Below, piece by piece: positions 28,933 through 39,638 of a stretch of DNA of 64,000 bases. The position numbers and the translations under genes are program-made. Numbering within the stretch: the first letter of the stretch is position 1; every line of letters starts with the position of its first letter. Location of the stretch: contig CALIBQ010000013.1 of assembly GCA_938049385.1 (NCBI GenBank), forward strand, positions 23,551-87,550. The letters run 5' to 3'. The DNA is from an uncultured Anaerolineae bacterium (GTDB taxonomy: Bacteria > Chloroflexota > Anaerolineae > JACIWP01). The notes under the pieces are model-generated. The model was given only the letters and a program-made list of their open reading frames with translations. It ran no database searches and was not told the origin of the DNA.

Positions 28933-29972
28933 AGGCTTCCATCGTAGGCGGCTCTGGTTACGCAGGGGGCGAGCTCCTGCGCCTGCTCCTCTGGCATCCC
29001 CATGTGGAAGTTGCCCAGGTCACCTCGGAAAGCCTGGTGGGGGAGTACGTCCACCTGGTGCATCCCAATCTGCGCGGCCATACGCGCCTGAAATTCACCT
29101 CGGCCAAGCAGTTGGAGCCGTGCGATATCCTGTTCCTGGCACTGCCGCATGGGGAAGCCCAACAGCGCATCAATGAGTTCGCCCAGATGGCGACCTATAT
29201 CATTGACCTGTCGGCGGACTTTCGTCTGCGGGACCCGGCACTGTATGAGCAGTGGTACGGGCATCCCCATGCCGCGCCGGAGTGGCTCTCCCGCTTCGTG
29301 TACGGTCTGCCGGAACTGCATCGGGAGGAACTGCGCACGGCGCGCTATGTCAGCGGCGTGGGGTGCAACGCCACAGCGGTGAACCTGGCGGTGTATCCGC
29401 TTTTCCGCGCGGATGTGGTGGACCGCCGGCGCGGCATCGTCGTGGAGGTCAAAGCCGGCTCCTCCGAGGGCGGGCACCATCCCAGCCCGGATTCCCATCA
29501 CCCTGAGCGCGCCGGCGTCGTGCGCTCTTATGCCCCGGTCGGCCACCGCCATACTGCTGAGGTCATCCAGGAGATGGCCCTGGGCGGCGAGCCGCCGGCC
29601 GTGCACCTCTCGGCAACGGCGCTGGGCATCGTGCGGGGCGCGCTGGCGACCGCGCACCTGTTCCTCAAGGAGCCGCTCACCGAGCGCGATCTGTGGAAGA
29701 TTTACCGCCAGGCCTATGACCAGGAGCCGTTCGTGCGCATCGTCAAGGAGAAGCGGGGCAACTACCGTTTTCCGGAGCCCAAGATTCTCGCCGGCAGTAA
29801 TTACGCCGAGGTGGGTTTCGCGCTGGACGAGTCCGCCGGCCGCGTCGTCGCCATCGCGGCCATTGACAACCTGATGAAGGGCGCCGCCGGCAGTGCCGTG
29901 CAGTGCATGAACATCATGCTGGGCTGGGATGAGAAGGCGGGGCTGGAGTTCCCCGGCCTGCATCCCATCTGA
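28926..29972 (+). CDS. lysY: LysW-(aminoadipyl/glutamyl)-phosphate reductase (ArgC/LysY)
   Basis: [35 protein letters not shown]...[16 protein letters not shown]...[21 protein letters not shown]. Confidence 0.93.
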   Translation: MLKASIVGGSGYAGGELLRLLLWHPHVEVAQVTSESLVGEYVHLVHPNLRGHTRLKFTSAKQLEPCDILFLALPHGEAQQRINEFAQMATYIIDLSADFRLRDPALYEQWYGHPHAAPEWLSRFVYGLPELHREELRTARYVSGVGCNATAVNLAVYPLFRADVVDRRRGIVVEVKAGSSEGGHHPSPDSHHPERAGVVRSYAPVGHRHTAEVIQEMALGGEPPAVHLSATALGIVRGALATAHLFLKEPLTERDLWKIYRQAYDQEPFVRIVKEKRGNYRFPEPKILAGSNYAEVGFALDESAGRVVAIAAIDNLMKGAAGSAVQCMNIMLGWDEKAGLEFPGLHPI

Positions 29973-30026
29973 TAGCCGTTCGATGCCGGCATCTTCCATT
30001 CCATCCTTCCTGCAGGAGAACGAACA

Positions 30027-30830
30027 ATGATCGTCGTGAAAGTGGGCGGAGGCCAGGGGATTGACCTGGAACGTGTCTGCGAGGATGTGGCACAGGTCTT
30101 CCGCAGTGGCCAGCCGTTGATTTTGCTCCACGGGGGCAATTACGAGACCAATCAGATTGCGGAGCAGTTAGGACATCCACCGGAGTTCGTGACCTCGGTG
30201 TCGGGCATTGTCAGCCGGCGCACTGACCGCCGCACCCTGGAAATCATGGAGATGGTCTACGCCGGCAAGATCAACAAGGGCATCGTGGAACTGCTCCAGC
30301 GCTACGGTGCCAACGCGGTGGGCCTTTCCGGCATTGACGGCCGGGTGCTGGAGGGCAAGCGCAAGGATGCTATCAAAATCATCAAGGACGGCCGGCGCAT
30401 GATTTTGCGCGATGATTATACTGGCACCGTCCAGAAGGTAAACACGCACCTTCTGCACCTGCTGTTGGACAACGGCTACCTGCCGGTGCTGGTGCCGCCG
30501 GCCATCAGCTTCGAGAACGAGGCCATCAACGTGGACGGCGACCGGGCGGCGGCGGTGGTGGCTTCTGCCATGGGTGCGGAGCAGTTGATCATCCTTTCCA
30601 ACGTGCCCGGCCTGCTGAAGGATTTTCCCGATGAGAGCACCCTCATCCGCCATATCCCGGCGGCGCGGCTGGATGAGTTCATGCAGTACGCCGACGGGCG
30701 GATGAAGAAGAAGGTCATGGGGGCCAGCGAGGCCCTGGCCGGCGGCGTGCGTCGGGTGGTTTTTGCCGATGCACGCATCGAGCGGCCGCTCCAGCGCGCC
30801 CTGGCCGGCGAAGGCACCGTCATTGACTGA
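30027..30830 (+). CDS. lysZ: LysW-aminoadipate/glutamate kinase (ArgB/LysZ)
   Basis: MIVVKVGGGQGIDLERVCEDVAQVF...ILLHGGNYETNQIAEQLG; amino acid kinase fold. Confidence 0.93.
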   Translation: MIVVKVGGGQGIDLERVCEDVAQVFRSGQPLILLHGGNYETNQIAEQLGHPPEFVTSVSGIVSRRTDRRTLEIMEMVYAGKINKGIVELLQRYGANAVGLSGIDGRVLEGKRKDAIKIIKDGRRMILRDDYTGTVQKVNTHLLHLLLDNGYLPVLVPPAISFENEAINVDGDRAAAVVASAMGAEQLIILSNVPGLLKDFPDESTLIRHIPAARLDEFMQYADGRMKKKVMGASEALAGGVRRVVFADARIERPLQRALAGEGTVID

Positions 30831-30855
30831 TTCCCCACCACAAAAGGACCTGCCT

Positions 30856-32046
30856 ATGAACATCATCGAGGTCGAGAGCCGGCATGAGAGCGGCGTCCAT
30901 GCCAAGCGTCCCATCGTCCTGGTGCGGGGGCAGGGCGCCCGCGTCTGGGACGACCAGGGGCGCTCGTACATTGACTGCGCGACGGGGCACGGTGTGGCCA
31001 TCCTGGGGCACTGCCACCCGAAGGTCGTGGAGGCCATTCAGCGCCAGTCTGCCCGGCTGATCACCTGCACAGACACCTATTACAACGACACGCGGGCGCA
31101 ACTGCTGGAGCGTTTGGGCCGGATTGTGCCGGCCGGCATGGAGCGGGTATTCCTGTGCAACTCCGGCACCGAGGCGGTGGAAGGGGCGCTGAAGTTCGCC
31201 CGCTACACCACGCGGCGCGCCGGTGTGGTTGCTATGATGCGCGGCTTCCACGGCCGCTCTATGGGCTCGCTCTCCGCCACGCACAACCCCAAGTACCGCA
31301 AGCCCTTTGAGCCGCTGGTGCCGGGCTTCACTCATATCCCGCTGAACAAGCTGGACGCGGCCGCGCAGGCCATTACCGAGGAAACGGCCGCGGTGATCGT
31401 CGAGCCGGTGCAGGGCGAGGGGGGAGTGCGGCCGGCGGCGCCGGAATTCCTGCAGGGCCTGCGCCGGCTGTGTGACGAACGGGGTGCCCTGCTGATTCTC
31501 GACGAGATTCAGACGGGCATGGGGCGGACGGGCCGCATGCTGGCGCTGGAACACGCCGGCGTGGTGCCGGACATCCTCTGCCTGGGCAAGGGCATCGGCG
31601 GCGGCGTGCCGATGGGCGCCGTTGTCCTGGGGCCAAAGGTAGCGCCCCTGAAACCCGGCCTGCACGGTTCGACCTTCGGGGGCAATCCGCTGGCCTGCGC
31701 GGCCGCCCTGGCGACGCTCCAGGTGCTGGAAGAGGAAGGGCTTCCCGGGCGTGCGGCGGAGAAGGGGGCGTATGCCCTCCGCCGGCTGGAGGCCCTTCAC
31801 GACGCGCCTATGGTGCGCGAGGTGCGCGGCCTCGGCCTGATGATCGGCATCGAGCTGAAGTGCAAATCGCGGCCCTATCTCGATGTGCTCCATGAGCGGG
31901 GCATTATGGCCCTGCCGGCCGGCCCCACCGTGGTGCGTCTCCTGCCGCCGCTGATGATTCCCGACGATGACCTGGAGTATGTCCTGGACACTGTCATAGA
32001 CGTTCTCGGCCAGACACTGCAGGTGAGCGATGAGGAAGATGATTGA
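30856..32046 (+). CDS. lysJ: LysW-aminoadipate semialdehyde / ornithine transaminase (ArgD/LysJ)
   Basis: MNIIEVESRHESGVHAKRPIVLVRGQGARVWDDQGRSYIDCATGHGVAILGHCHP...LDEIQTGMGRTG...LHGSTFGGNPLACAAALA. Confidence 0.94.
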   Translation: MNIIEVESRHESGVHAKRPIVLVRGQGARVWDDQGRSYIDCATGHGVAILGHCHPKVVEAIQRQSARLITCTDTYYNDTRAQLLERLGRIVPAGMERVFLCNSGTEAVEGALKFARYTTRRAGVVAMMRGFHGRSMGSLSATHNPKYRKPFEPLVPGFTHIPLNKLDAAAQAITEETAAVIVEPVQGEGGVRPAAPEFLQGLRRLCDERGALLILDEIQTGMGRTGRMLALEHAGVVPDILCLGKGIGGGVPMGAVVLGPKVAPLKPGLHGSTFGGNPLACAAALATLQVLEEEGLPGRAAEKGAYALRRLEALHDAPMVREVRGLGLMIGIELKCKSRPYLDVLHERGIMALPAGPTVVRLLPPLMIPDDDLEYVLDTVIDVLGQTLQVSDEEDD

Positions 32047-33073
32047 CCCGGTCGCGTTCCTGCAGGAGATGGTGTCCATCTACAGCCCGACCGGCCAGGA
32101 GGGTGAGCTGGCCGGCTTTCTCGTTGCGCGCATGCGGGAGCTGGGCTTCCGAGCCTACCTGGACGAGGTGGGGAACGCCGTCGGCGAGATAGGGGAGGGC
32201 CGGCGCACCCTGATGCTGTTGGGGCATATGGATACGGTGAGCGGCTGTATCCCCATGCGTCTGGAAGGAGGCCGGCTGTACGGCCGCGGTGCGGTGGATG
32301 CCAAAGGCCCCCTGGCGGCGTTCATCATGGCGGCGGCGCGCCAGGGACCGCCGGCAGACTGCCGGCTGATCATCGTCGGCGCGGTGGAGGAGGAAGGCTG
32401 TTCGCGAGGCGCCCATCATTTGGTCCCGCGCTATCGTCCTGATGCGGTCATCATCGGCGAACCGAGCGGATGGGAGCACGTCACGCTGGGGTATAAGGGC
32501 ACGCTGTCCGTGGACTACCGCCTGCGCCAGGCGCGCGGGCATACCGCCGGCCAGGGGCAGACGCCGGCGGAGCGCGCGGTGGCCTTCTGGAACGCGGTGA
32601 ATGATTATGCCTCCGTCTGGAACGCTGGCAAAGAGCGCCAGTTCGACATGTTGACCCCGACGTTGGTGTCCATCTGCACCGACAGCGACGGTTTTCAGGA
32701 GCAGGTGGAGATGCATATCAACCTGCGCTGGCCGTTGGGGCTGGATATCGAGGCACTGCAGAGCTGGCTGAAGGAACGGGCGGCGCCGGCGGAGCTCACC
32801 TTCGGCACCTGCGAGCCGCCGTACCGTGCGGATAAGAACACGCCGCTGGTGCGGGCCTTCCTGCAGGGGATACGGGCGGTGGGGGGCACTCCCCGCTTCA
32901 AGCTGAAGACCGGCACCTCGGACATGAATGTGGTCGGGCCGGCGTGGGGCTGTCCGATCGCGGCGTACGGCCCGGGGGATTCCAACCTGGACCATACGCC
33001 GGCGGAGCACATACTGATTGAGGATTACCTGCGGGCCATCGCCGTGCTGGAGCAGGTCCTGGCGCAGTGGTGA
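32030..33073 (+). CDS. lysK: [LysW]-lysine/ornithine hydrolase LysK
   Basis: M20 peptidase: [37 protein letters not shown]...[13 protein letters not shown]. Confidence 0.92.
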   Translation: MRKMIDPVAFLQEMVSIYSPTGQEGELAGFLVARMRELGFRAYLDEVGNAVGEIGEGRRTLMLLGHMDTVSGCIPMRLEGGRLYGRGAVDAKGPLAAFIMAAARQGPPADCRLIIVGAVEEEGCSRGAHHLVPRYRPDAVIIGEPSGWEHVTLGYKGTLSVDYRLRQARGHTAGQGQTPAERAVAFWNAVNDYASVWNAGKERQFDMLTPTLVSICTDSDGFQEQVEMHINLRWPLGLDIEALQSWLKERAAPAELTFGTCEPPYRADKNTPLVRAFLQGIRAVGGTPRFKLKTGTSDMNVVGPAWGCPIAAYGPGDSNLDHTPAEHILIEDYLRAIAVLEQVLAQW

Positions 33074-33127
33074 ACAAAACTCCCTGGGGATTCCCGGGGA
33101 GTTCGTACTGCTGGGAGATCAGGGATT

Positions 33128-34024
33128 TTACGGCTCGGGTATCACGGCCAGGCCGGTGGTGCCGGGGCCGGAGTGTACGCCGAGGGCCGGCGACAGCTCT
33201 GCCACCAGCGACTCCACGCACTGGAATGTCTGTTCCACCTTACGGCGCAGTTCCTGTACTTCCTCGGGCGCGGCGGCGTGCATATAGGCGACCTTCAGGC
33301 GCGCGCCGGCGCCGAAGCGCTCTGTCAGCAGAGAGACCATCTTGTCATAGGCGCGGGAACGACTGCGTGCTTGGCCGTAGGCGGTGATCTCGCCGTTCTC
33401 CATCCCGATGAGCGGCTTGACGTTCAACAGGGTTCCTACCAGATGAATCGCGCGGCCGATGCGTCCGCCCATATACAGGTACTTGAGGGTGTCGGCGGTC
33501 TGTATCATCATGGCGCGCGCCGCCGTCTGGCGGATAATTTCGACGACGCGCGGGAGGCTGGCGCCGGCCAGCGCCGCCCGTGCTGCCTCGATGACCGACC
33601 AGCCCTGGGCCATGGCAACCTGTCGTGTGTCAATCACATCTACTTTGATGTCCGGCAGTTCCTCGGTGATCATCTCTTTCGCCACGCTGGCGGCCTGATA
33701 TGCCCCGCTCCCGATGGAGGTCATGGTGATAACCACCATCTCTTTGGTGCGCTCGTACAGCTCGCGAAACATGCGCACATAGTCCCCCGGGCCGGGGTTC
33801 GAGGTGGTGGGAAGCTGGGTAGCGGTGGGGAGCCACTGGTAGAACTTCTCCCGGCTGATATCGAACACGTCCCGGAGGGTCTTATTGCCGATGTTGATGT
33901 AATACGGGATGAGGTGGATATCCAGCTTGCTGACCAGCTCATCGGGGATGGAGGCGGTGGTATCGGTGATGATGGCGACGGGGTCACGGCCGGCCAATGA
34001 ATTTAGGACAGACATCGAAATCAA
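33128..34024 (-). CDS. DegV family fatty-acid-binding protein
   Basis: VAIITDTTASIPDELVSKLDIHLIPYYINIGNKTLRDVFDISREKFYQWL..TSNPGPGDY. Confidence 0.93.
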   Translation of the reverse strand: MISMSVLNSLAGRDPVAIITDTTASIPDELVSKLDIHLIPYYINIGNKTLRDVFDISREKFYQWLPTATQLPTTSNPGPGDYVRMFRELYERTKEMVVITMTSIGSGAYQAASVAKEMITEELPDIKVDVIDTRQVAMAQGWSVIEAARAALAGASLPRVVEIIRQTAARAMMIQTADTLKYLYMGGRIGRAIHLVGTLLNVKPLIGMENGEITAYGQARSRSRAYDKMVSLLTERFGAGARLKVAYMHAAAPEEVQELRRKVEQTFQCVESLVAELSPALGVHSGPGTTGLAVIPEP

Positions 34025-34098
34025 ACTCCTTTAGTTCTTTGCCAAGACGGCCGGCGAAACGGTTGGGCCGGCACGTCTCCGAATGTTCTCAAGCATAA

Positions 34099-34134
34099 TA
34101 AGCCAGGTCGTGGAATTTGTCCACTCCTGGCTTA
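34099..34134. terminator. hairpin terminator downstream of acpP
   Basis: TAAGCCAGGtcGTGGA..TCCACtCCTGGCTTA. Confidence 0.6.
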
Positions 34135-34176
34135 GTGGTTCACCAAAGATAGCTGGCCTCGCGGGAAAGGACGGGG

Positions 34177-34422
34177 TCAGACCCGCCCGAGCAGAAATTC
34201 CACGGCCTGACCAACGGTCTTGATCTTCTCGGCCTCTTCATCCTCAATCTGGCCGCCAAACTCATCCTCGAACGCCATGATGAGCTCTACCAGGTCCAGC
34301 GAATCCGCTTCCAGGTCCTCGCGAAAGCGCGCTTCCATGGTGACCTTGGATTCATCCACGCCGAGCTGGTTGACGATGATTTTCTTCACCCGTTCAAAGA
34401 TTTCCTCACGCGTCATGGTCAT
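34177..34422 (-). CDS. acpP: acyl carrier protein
   Basis: [70 protein letters not shown] with DSL motif. Confidence 0.97.
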   Translation of the reverse strand: MTMTREEIFERVKKIIVNQLGVDESKVTMEARFREDLEADSLDLVELIMAFEDEFGGQIEDEEAEKIKTVGQAVEFLLGRV

Positions 34423-34698
34423 GGTTCTCTACCTCCAGAGATTGATGCGATGTGAAACATGGCTGACAACATGTAAGGAAAGGCAGGAATAGTGAACGTT
34501 AGAACGTGTCTTATTGTAATCCCCTTTGCGATACCTGTCAACAATTATGGGGATATGGTGCCGTATTCGGTTTGACAAGCCCCATGCCGGCGGATATCAT
34601 GAGTGTACCGCCGGTGGCCGGCCTGCATATCCACATCACTATAACCCCGCTCAGGCTCAATCGTTGCGCTCACCGGCACTCAGGAGCAGGAGAATACG

Positions 34699-35761
34699 AT
34701 TGACCACTGCGCATCGACAGCGGAAAGAAGACCATTTGCGCATCTGCCTGGAACAGGACGTGGCGTTCCGCTATCCCTCCAGCGGGCTTGAACGGGTGCA
34801 GTTACCCCACCTGGCCGCACCGGAGATGTCCCTAGAGGAGGTGGATACCTCGACCCGCTTTCTGGGCCATGCCCTGCGCGCCCCACTGCTCATTTCCTCC
34901 ATGACCGGCGGAACGGAATGGGCGCGCACCATCAACCGCCACCTGGCCGAAGCGGCCCAGGCGCTAGGGATCGCGCTGGCCCTGGGTTCCCTGCGGGCCG
35001 CGCTGGAGGATGCATCCACCGTTCCTACGTACCAGGTGCGGGATATTGCGCCGGACGTGTTCCTCTGCGCCAATCTGGGCGCGGTTCAGCTCAATTACGG
35101 CTACGGCCTGGAGCACTGCCGGCGCGCGGTGGAATTGATCGGCGCGGACGCGCTCATCCTGCATTTGAACCCCCTGCAGGAGGCGCTCCAGCCCGGCGGC
35201 AACACCGATTTTCGCGGCCTGCTGGACAAGATCGCCGCGGTGTGCGCCGGCCTGCCGGTGCCGGTCATTGTCAAAGAGGTAGGATGGGGCATCTCCGGCG
35301 AGCTGGCGCGCCTGCTCCATCAGGCCGGCGTAGCGGCCATTGATGTGGCCGGCGCCGGCGGCACCTCCTGGAGCCAGGTGGAAATGTACCGCGCGCCCGA
35401 CGAATCGGCCCGGCGCATCGCCCAGGCGTTCGAGGATTGGGGGATTCCCACGGTCCAGGCGCTGATCGAAGCGCGGCGAGCAGTGCCGCAGGCGGTGCTT
35501 ATCGCCTCCGGCGGCCTGCGCAGTGGGGTGGACGCGGCGAAAGCGCTGGCGCTGGGGGCGCAGTTGGCCGGCATCGCCCATCCTCTCCTCCGCCTGGCGG
35601 CCCAATCCGCGGAGGCCGTCATGGGTTATCTGCAGGAGATCATCCAGGAACTGCGCATCGCCATGTTCTGCACCGGCTCCCGCACACTGCAAGACCTGCA
35701 GAATCTGCCGGTGGTGGTGCGCGGCGCGCCGACGGCATACCACGCCGGCCCACAGCAGTGA
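34699..35761 (+). CDS. fni: type 2 isopentenyl-diphosphate delta-isomerase (TTG start)
   Basis: [81 protein letters not shown]. Confidence 0.93.
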
Positions 35762-35774
35762 CAGGAAAGGGACC

Positions 35775-36836
35775 ATGAAAGCCCTGCGCAAAGCCATGGA
35801 ATTGTATCTGCCGTTAGTGGAGGAGGAACTGCGCCGCACGGTGGCGGCGCCGCACCCCAGCGTGGAGCGGTTCTACGGGATGATGCAGTATCACATGGGG
35901 TGGCGGGACAGTGCGCTGGTGCCGGCGCAAGCCCCAACCGGCAAGCGCCTGCGCCCTCTGCTGTGCCTGCTGAGCTGCCAGGCGGCCGGCGGCGACCCAT
36001 CGCTGGCACTGCCGGCGGCGGCCGCCATCGAAATCCTGCACAATTTCTCCCTGATCCACGACGATATTGAGGACAACAGCGCCACCCGCCGGCACCGGCC
36101 GACGGTGTGGAGCCTGTGGGGCCAGCCCCATGCCATCAATGTGGGCGACGGCATGTTCGCCCTGGCGTATCTCACCATGGGAAGCCTGTCGGAGCGGGGA
36201 GTGCCGGCGGAACGGGCCTATCGCGCCGAGCGAGCTTTCCAGCGGGCTTGCCTGACGCTCACCGAAGGGCAGTTCCTCGACATGTACTTCGAGGAGACCT
36301 TTATCATTTCCGAAGAAGACTATCTGCGCATGATTCGCGGGAAAACGGCGACCCTGCTGGCCGCCGCGGCGTATATCGGCGGGGTGCTGGCCGGCGTCCC
36401 CGAGGAAACCGCCGGCCTCCTGTATTCCTTTGGCGACGCCCTGGGCATGATGTTCCAAATTCAGGACGATATCCTGGGCATCTGGGGGGAGGAGGCGGTC
36501 ACCGGCAAGCCCTCCGGGAGCGACATCCTCCAGCGCAAGAAGTCCCTGCCCCTGGTGTATGCCGTGCGCCGGCTTGAGGAAACCGGGTCTGCGGCCTCCC
36601 TGGAGCGGCTGAAGGAGGTGTATCATTCCCCGGAGGTGCCGGCGGAGGCCGTTCAGGAGGTGATGGCAGTGCTGGATGCGGCAGGCGCCAGGGCGTACTG
36701 CGAGGAGCTGGCCGGCCGCTATCAGCGGGAGGCGCTGAACCATCTGGAGCGGTTGGCGCGCGAGCCGTTCGTCAACGAGGAAGGGATCACTGCCCTGCGG
36801 GAGCTCACGCATTATCTGATGGGCCGGCAGAGCTAG
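35775..36836 (+). CDS. polyprenyl diphosphate synthase
   Basis: GKRLRPLLCLLSCQAAGG...LIHDDIEDNSATRRHRPT (DDxxD) and QIQDDILGIWG. Confidence 0.94.
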   Translation: MKALRKAMELYLPLVEEELRRTVAAPHPSVERFYGMMQYHMGWRDSALVPAQAPTGKRLRPLLCLLSCQAAGGDPSLALPAAAAIEILHNFSLIHDDIEDNSATRRHRPTVWSLWGQPHAINVGDGMFALAYLTMGSLSERGVPAERAYRAERAFQRACLTLTEGQFLDMYFEETFIISEEDYLRMIRGKTATLLAAAAYIGGVLAGVPEETAGLLYSFGDALGMMFQIQDDILGIWGEEAVTGKPSGSDILQRKKSLPLVYAVRRLEETGSAASLERLKEVYHSPEVPAEAVQEVMAVLDAAGARAYCEELAGRYQREALNHLERLAREPFVNEEGITALRELTHYLMGRQS

Positions 36837-37987
36837 TCGGGCAGGAATTGGGCGAAGACCCGATTGCCCAGGAGCCGGCCGCGCGCGGTCAGGCGCACGC
36901 GTTCCGGCAGAACCTCGATCAGCCCCTGAGCTGACAATTGGGACAGCGCTTCGGGATAGACCTCCGCCGGCGTGCGGCCAAAGCGCCGGCGGAAGCGCTT
37001 CACCTCTATCCCCTCCTGCACCAAGCGCAGGCCGAGCATCATGGTCTCGGCCATGTCTACCTCCTCGCTGAGGATTTCCTCTCCCTCCATTGGGGATCGG
37101 CCGGCCTCGATGCGCTGGATGTACGCCAGCGGGTCGCGCACGTTCCACCAGCGCCGGCGTCCCAGATGGGAGTGCGCCGCGCAGCCGAACCCCAGGTACG
37201 GCTCATTGCGCCAGGTGCCCAGGTTGTGCCGGCACATACAGCCCGGCACTGCCCAGTTGGAAATCTCATAGTGCAGGTAGCCGGCTTGCGCCAGCCGCTC
37301 TTCCGCCCAGGTGTACATGTCGGCCATGCGGTCATCATCCGGGGCCGGCAGTGTCCCCTCCTCGATCATCCGCGCCAGCGGTGTCCCTTCCTCCACGCTC
37401 AGGGCGTACAGGGAGATGTGTTGGGGCGCAAAGGAGAGTGCCTCTTCCAGCGACTGCTTCCAATCCTCCAGGGACTGGCCCGGCAGGCCGAAGATGAGGT
37501 CGAGGTTGAGGTTGTCGAAGCCGGCCCGGCGCGCCCAGCGGATGGCCTGCCGCGCCTGTTCGGTGTCATGCACCCGTCCCAGCAGGCGCAGTTCGGCATC
37601 GCGAAAGGACTGCACACCGATGCTCAGTCGGTTGATACCCAGCGCCCGCAGGCGCCGCAGACCCTCCGGCTCCACAGTGCCCGGGTTGGCTTCCAGCGAG
37701 ATTTCAGCGTCCGCCGGCAGAGGGAACGCCTCCTGCAAGGCCCGCAGTATCCTTTCCAACAGTGGGACAGGGAGCACGCTGGGCGTCCCGCCGCCGATGT
37801 AAACCGTCTGTGGAGGAAGCTGTTCCGCCGGGATATCGGGGAAGCGCGCCGGCGCGCCGGCGATCTCCGCGCAGATGGCATCGGCGTAGGGCGCGTACCA
37901 TTCCGGCCGGCCGGGCACCGATGCGAAATCGCAGTAACTGCATTTGGCTTTGCAGAAGGGGATATGCAGATAGAGGCCCAGCGCCAT
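36833..37987 (-). CDS. hemW: radical SAM heme chaperone HemW
   Basis: MALGLYLHIPFCKAKCSYCDFASVPGRPEW...QTVYIGGGTPSVLP...NPGTVEPEGLRRLRALGINRLSIGVQSF. Confidence 0.94.
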   Translation of the reverse strand: MALGLYLHIPFCKAKCSYCDFASVPGRPEWYAPYADAICAEIAGAPARFPDIPAEQLPPQTVYIGGGTPSVLPVPLLERILRALQEAFPLPADAEISLEANPGTVEPEGLRRLRALGINRLSIGVQSFRDAELRLLGRVHDTEQARQAIRWARRAGFDNLNLDLIFGLPGQSLEDWKQSLEEALSFAPQHISLYALSVEEGTPLARMIEEGTLPAPDDDRMADMYTWAEERLAQAGYLHYEISNWAVPGCMCRHNLGTWRNEPYLGFGCAAHSHLGRRRWWNVRDPLAYIQRIEAGRSPMEGEEILSEEVDMAETMMLGLRLVQEGIEVKRFRRRFGRTPAEVYPEALSQLSAQGLIEVLPERVRLTARGRLLGNRVFAQFLPD

Positions 37988-37993
37988 AGCGCC

Positions 37994-38875
37994 TCAGGCG
38001 CGCGCCAGCGCCTGCTGTACCGCGCGTTCCAGGGCGCGGCGGGTCAGCACCTCGACCATGTCCTTGCGGTACTCCCGCGAGGCGCGCAGGATGTTACTGC
38101 GCGGGTCCGATTCCTCCATGGCCTGATGGGCGGCGGCGCGGATAGTCTCCTCGTTCACGGGGGCGCCGGCCAGGATGGCCTCTGCGCCGCGTGCCCGGAA
38201 CGGCGTGGGTGCGACCGGCCCCAGCGCGATGGCGGCATGCTCGAAGCGGTCGCCGGCCTCGTCCAACTGCACGACGACGCCGCAGTTGAGGATGGGGAGG
38301 GAGAGGGCGCGGCGCCGAGCCAGCCGTTCGAAGGCGGAGCCGGCCCGCCGGCCGAGGGCCTTGAAGCGAAACGCCACCAGCAGTTCTGCCGAGGGGTCAA
38401 TCTTGCAGATGCCCGGCCGGCTGAATACCTCCTGCAGGTTGGTCCAGTAGCGTTCGTGGGGTGCGGCAACCTGCGCCTCGGCGGAAAGCGCCGTCAGCGC
38501 GATGCTCCCGTCGGCGGCCGGCATGGCATTGACCACGTTGCCGCCCAGCGTGCCGACGTTCTGGATCTGCAGGGCGCCCACTGCGCGACAGGCTTCTGCC
38601 AGCACGGTGGCGTGTTCCTGGATGATGGGGGATTCCCAGACCTGGCGATGGGTGGTGGCGGCGCCTATCCAGATATATCCATCCTCGGTGAGGCGGATGC
38701 CGTTCAGCTCCGGCACGCGGGTGATGTCCACAAAGGTCTCGACCTGGTATTTGCCCTGCTTGATCTGGAGCATGAGGTCGGTGCCGCCGGCGATGATGCG
38801 GGCGCGGCCGGCGTGCCGGCGAAGTATGTCCAGGGTCTCATCCACCGTCTGAGGAAAGAGATATGCGCTGGTCAT
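37994..38875 (-). CDS. FAD-binding (medium) subunit of xanthine dehydrogenase/CO dehydrogenase family molybdenum hydroxylase (CoxM-like)
   Basis: YLFPQTVDETLDILRRHAGRARIIAGGTDLMLQIKQGK...VGALQIQNVGTLGGNVVNAMPAAD. Confidence 0.9.
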   Translation of the reverse strand: MTSAYLFPQTVDETLDILRRHAGRARIIAGGTDLMLQIKQGKYQVETFVDITRVPELNGIRLTEDGYIWIGAATTHRQVWESPIIQEHATVLAEACRAVGALQIQNVGTLGGNVVNAMPAADGSIALTALSAEAQVAAPHERYWTNLQEVFSRPGICKIDPSAELLVAFRFKALGRRAGSAFERLARRRALSLPILNCGVVVQLDEAGDRFEHAAIALGPVAPTPFRARGAEAILAGAPVNEETIRAAAHQAMEESDPRSNILRASREYRKDMVEVLTRRALERAVQQALARA

Positions 38876-39142
38876 CCGTGAATTCCCTCGGTTACCAGAT
38901 TTGGATGCACTGCAGTTTGAGGATAGCACAACGGCAGGGGAGTGTCAAATGCTGCAGTCCCTTACCCGAATTTTGCCCCTCTGAGGTGGAATGGATCATT
39001 GGGCATGCCCCGTTCTTCCGCCTGATTTCCTCTCTCCAGTTTGTCAGCAAATTGTAAGGTGAGTTCGACAGCAGTGCGGGTATATTGTACATAGCTGAAC
39101 AGGCCGGCCGACAGGCTTAAACTTAAAATATTTGACATAACA

Positions 39143-39171
39143 TTGGCGAGCTGCCGTCCCTGCCGTATAAT
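39143..39171 (+). promoter_or_regulatory. promoter (TTGGCG-N17-TATAAT) for the exosortase locus
   Basis: consensus -10 with 17-nt spacing, 42 nt before the first ORF. Confidence 0.65.
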
Positions 39172-39212
39172 AGTCAGGAAAGCGGCGCGCCCCTCAGACG
39201 AGGTAGAGGCAT

Positions 39213-39614
39213 ATGGTCATTCCACTGCGTCGGGCATATGAAGCAAAGGAATACATTTACGAGATTGCCGTGGTGGATTTCTTCAATGCGCGGCACGCCA
39301 TCGGCGATGAACAGCCGCATTCCCATTCCTGGAAGGTGGAGGTGAAAATCCGCCGGCCGCGCTACTTGGGCGAACAGGTGCTGATCAGTATTGAGGAAAC
39401 TCGCCAGATACTGCGCCGGCTCTTCCAGCGCTATGAGGACCGCTTCCTCAACGATATACCGCCCTTTACCTTCCAGGCGCCCTCGCCGGAGAACCTGGTC
39501 GCTTACTTGTTCGAGCAGTTGGATAAAGAATTCCGCGGCACCGACGCCAGCTTATACTCGGTGACCATTTGGGAATCGCCCATGAACTATGTTACCTTCG
39601 CGGTCAAAGAGTAG
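39213..39614 (+). CDS. 6-pyruvoyl-tetrahydropterin synthase-like protein (exosortase G system type)
   Basis: VVDFFNARHAIGDEQPHSHSWKVEVKIRRP resembles PTPS/QueD metal motif; followed by PTPS-related membrane protein. Confidence 0.75.
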   Translation: MVIPLRRAYEAKEYIYEIAVVDFFNARHAIGDEQPHSHSWKVEVKIRRPRYLGEQVLISIEETRQILRRLFQRYEDRFLNDIPPFTFQAPSPENLVAYLFEQLDKEFRGTDASLYSVTIWESPMNYVTFAVKE

Positions 39615-39638
39615 CGCCGGGATGCGGGAGTCCGAAAG

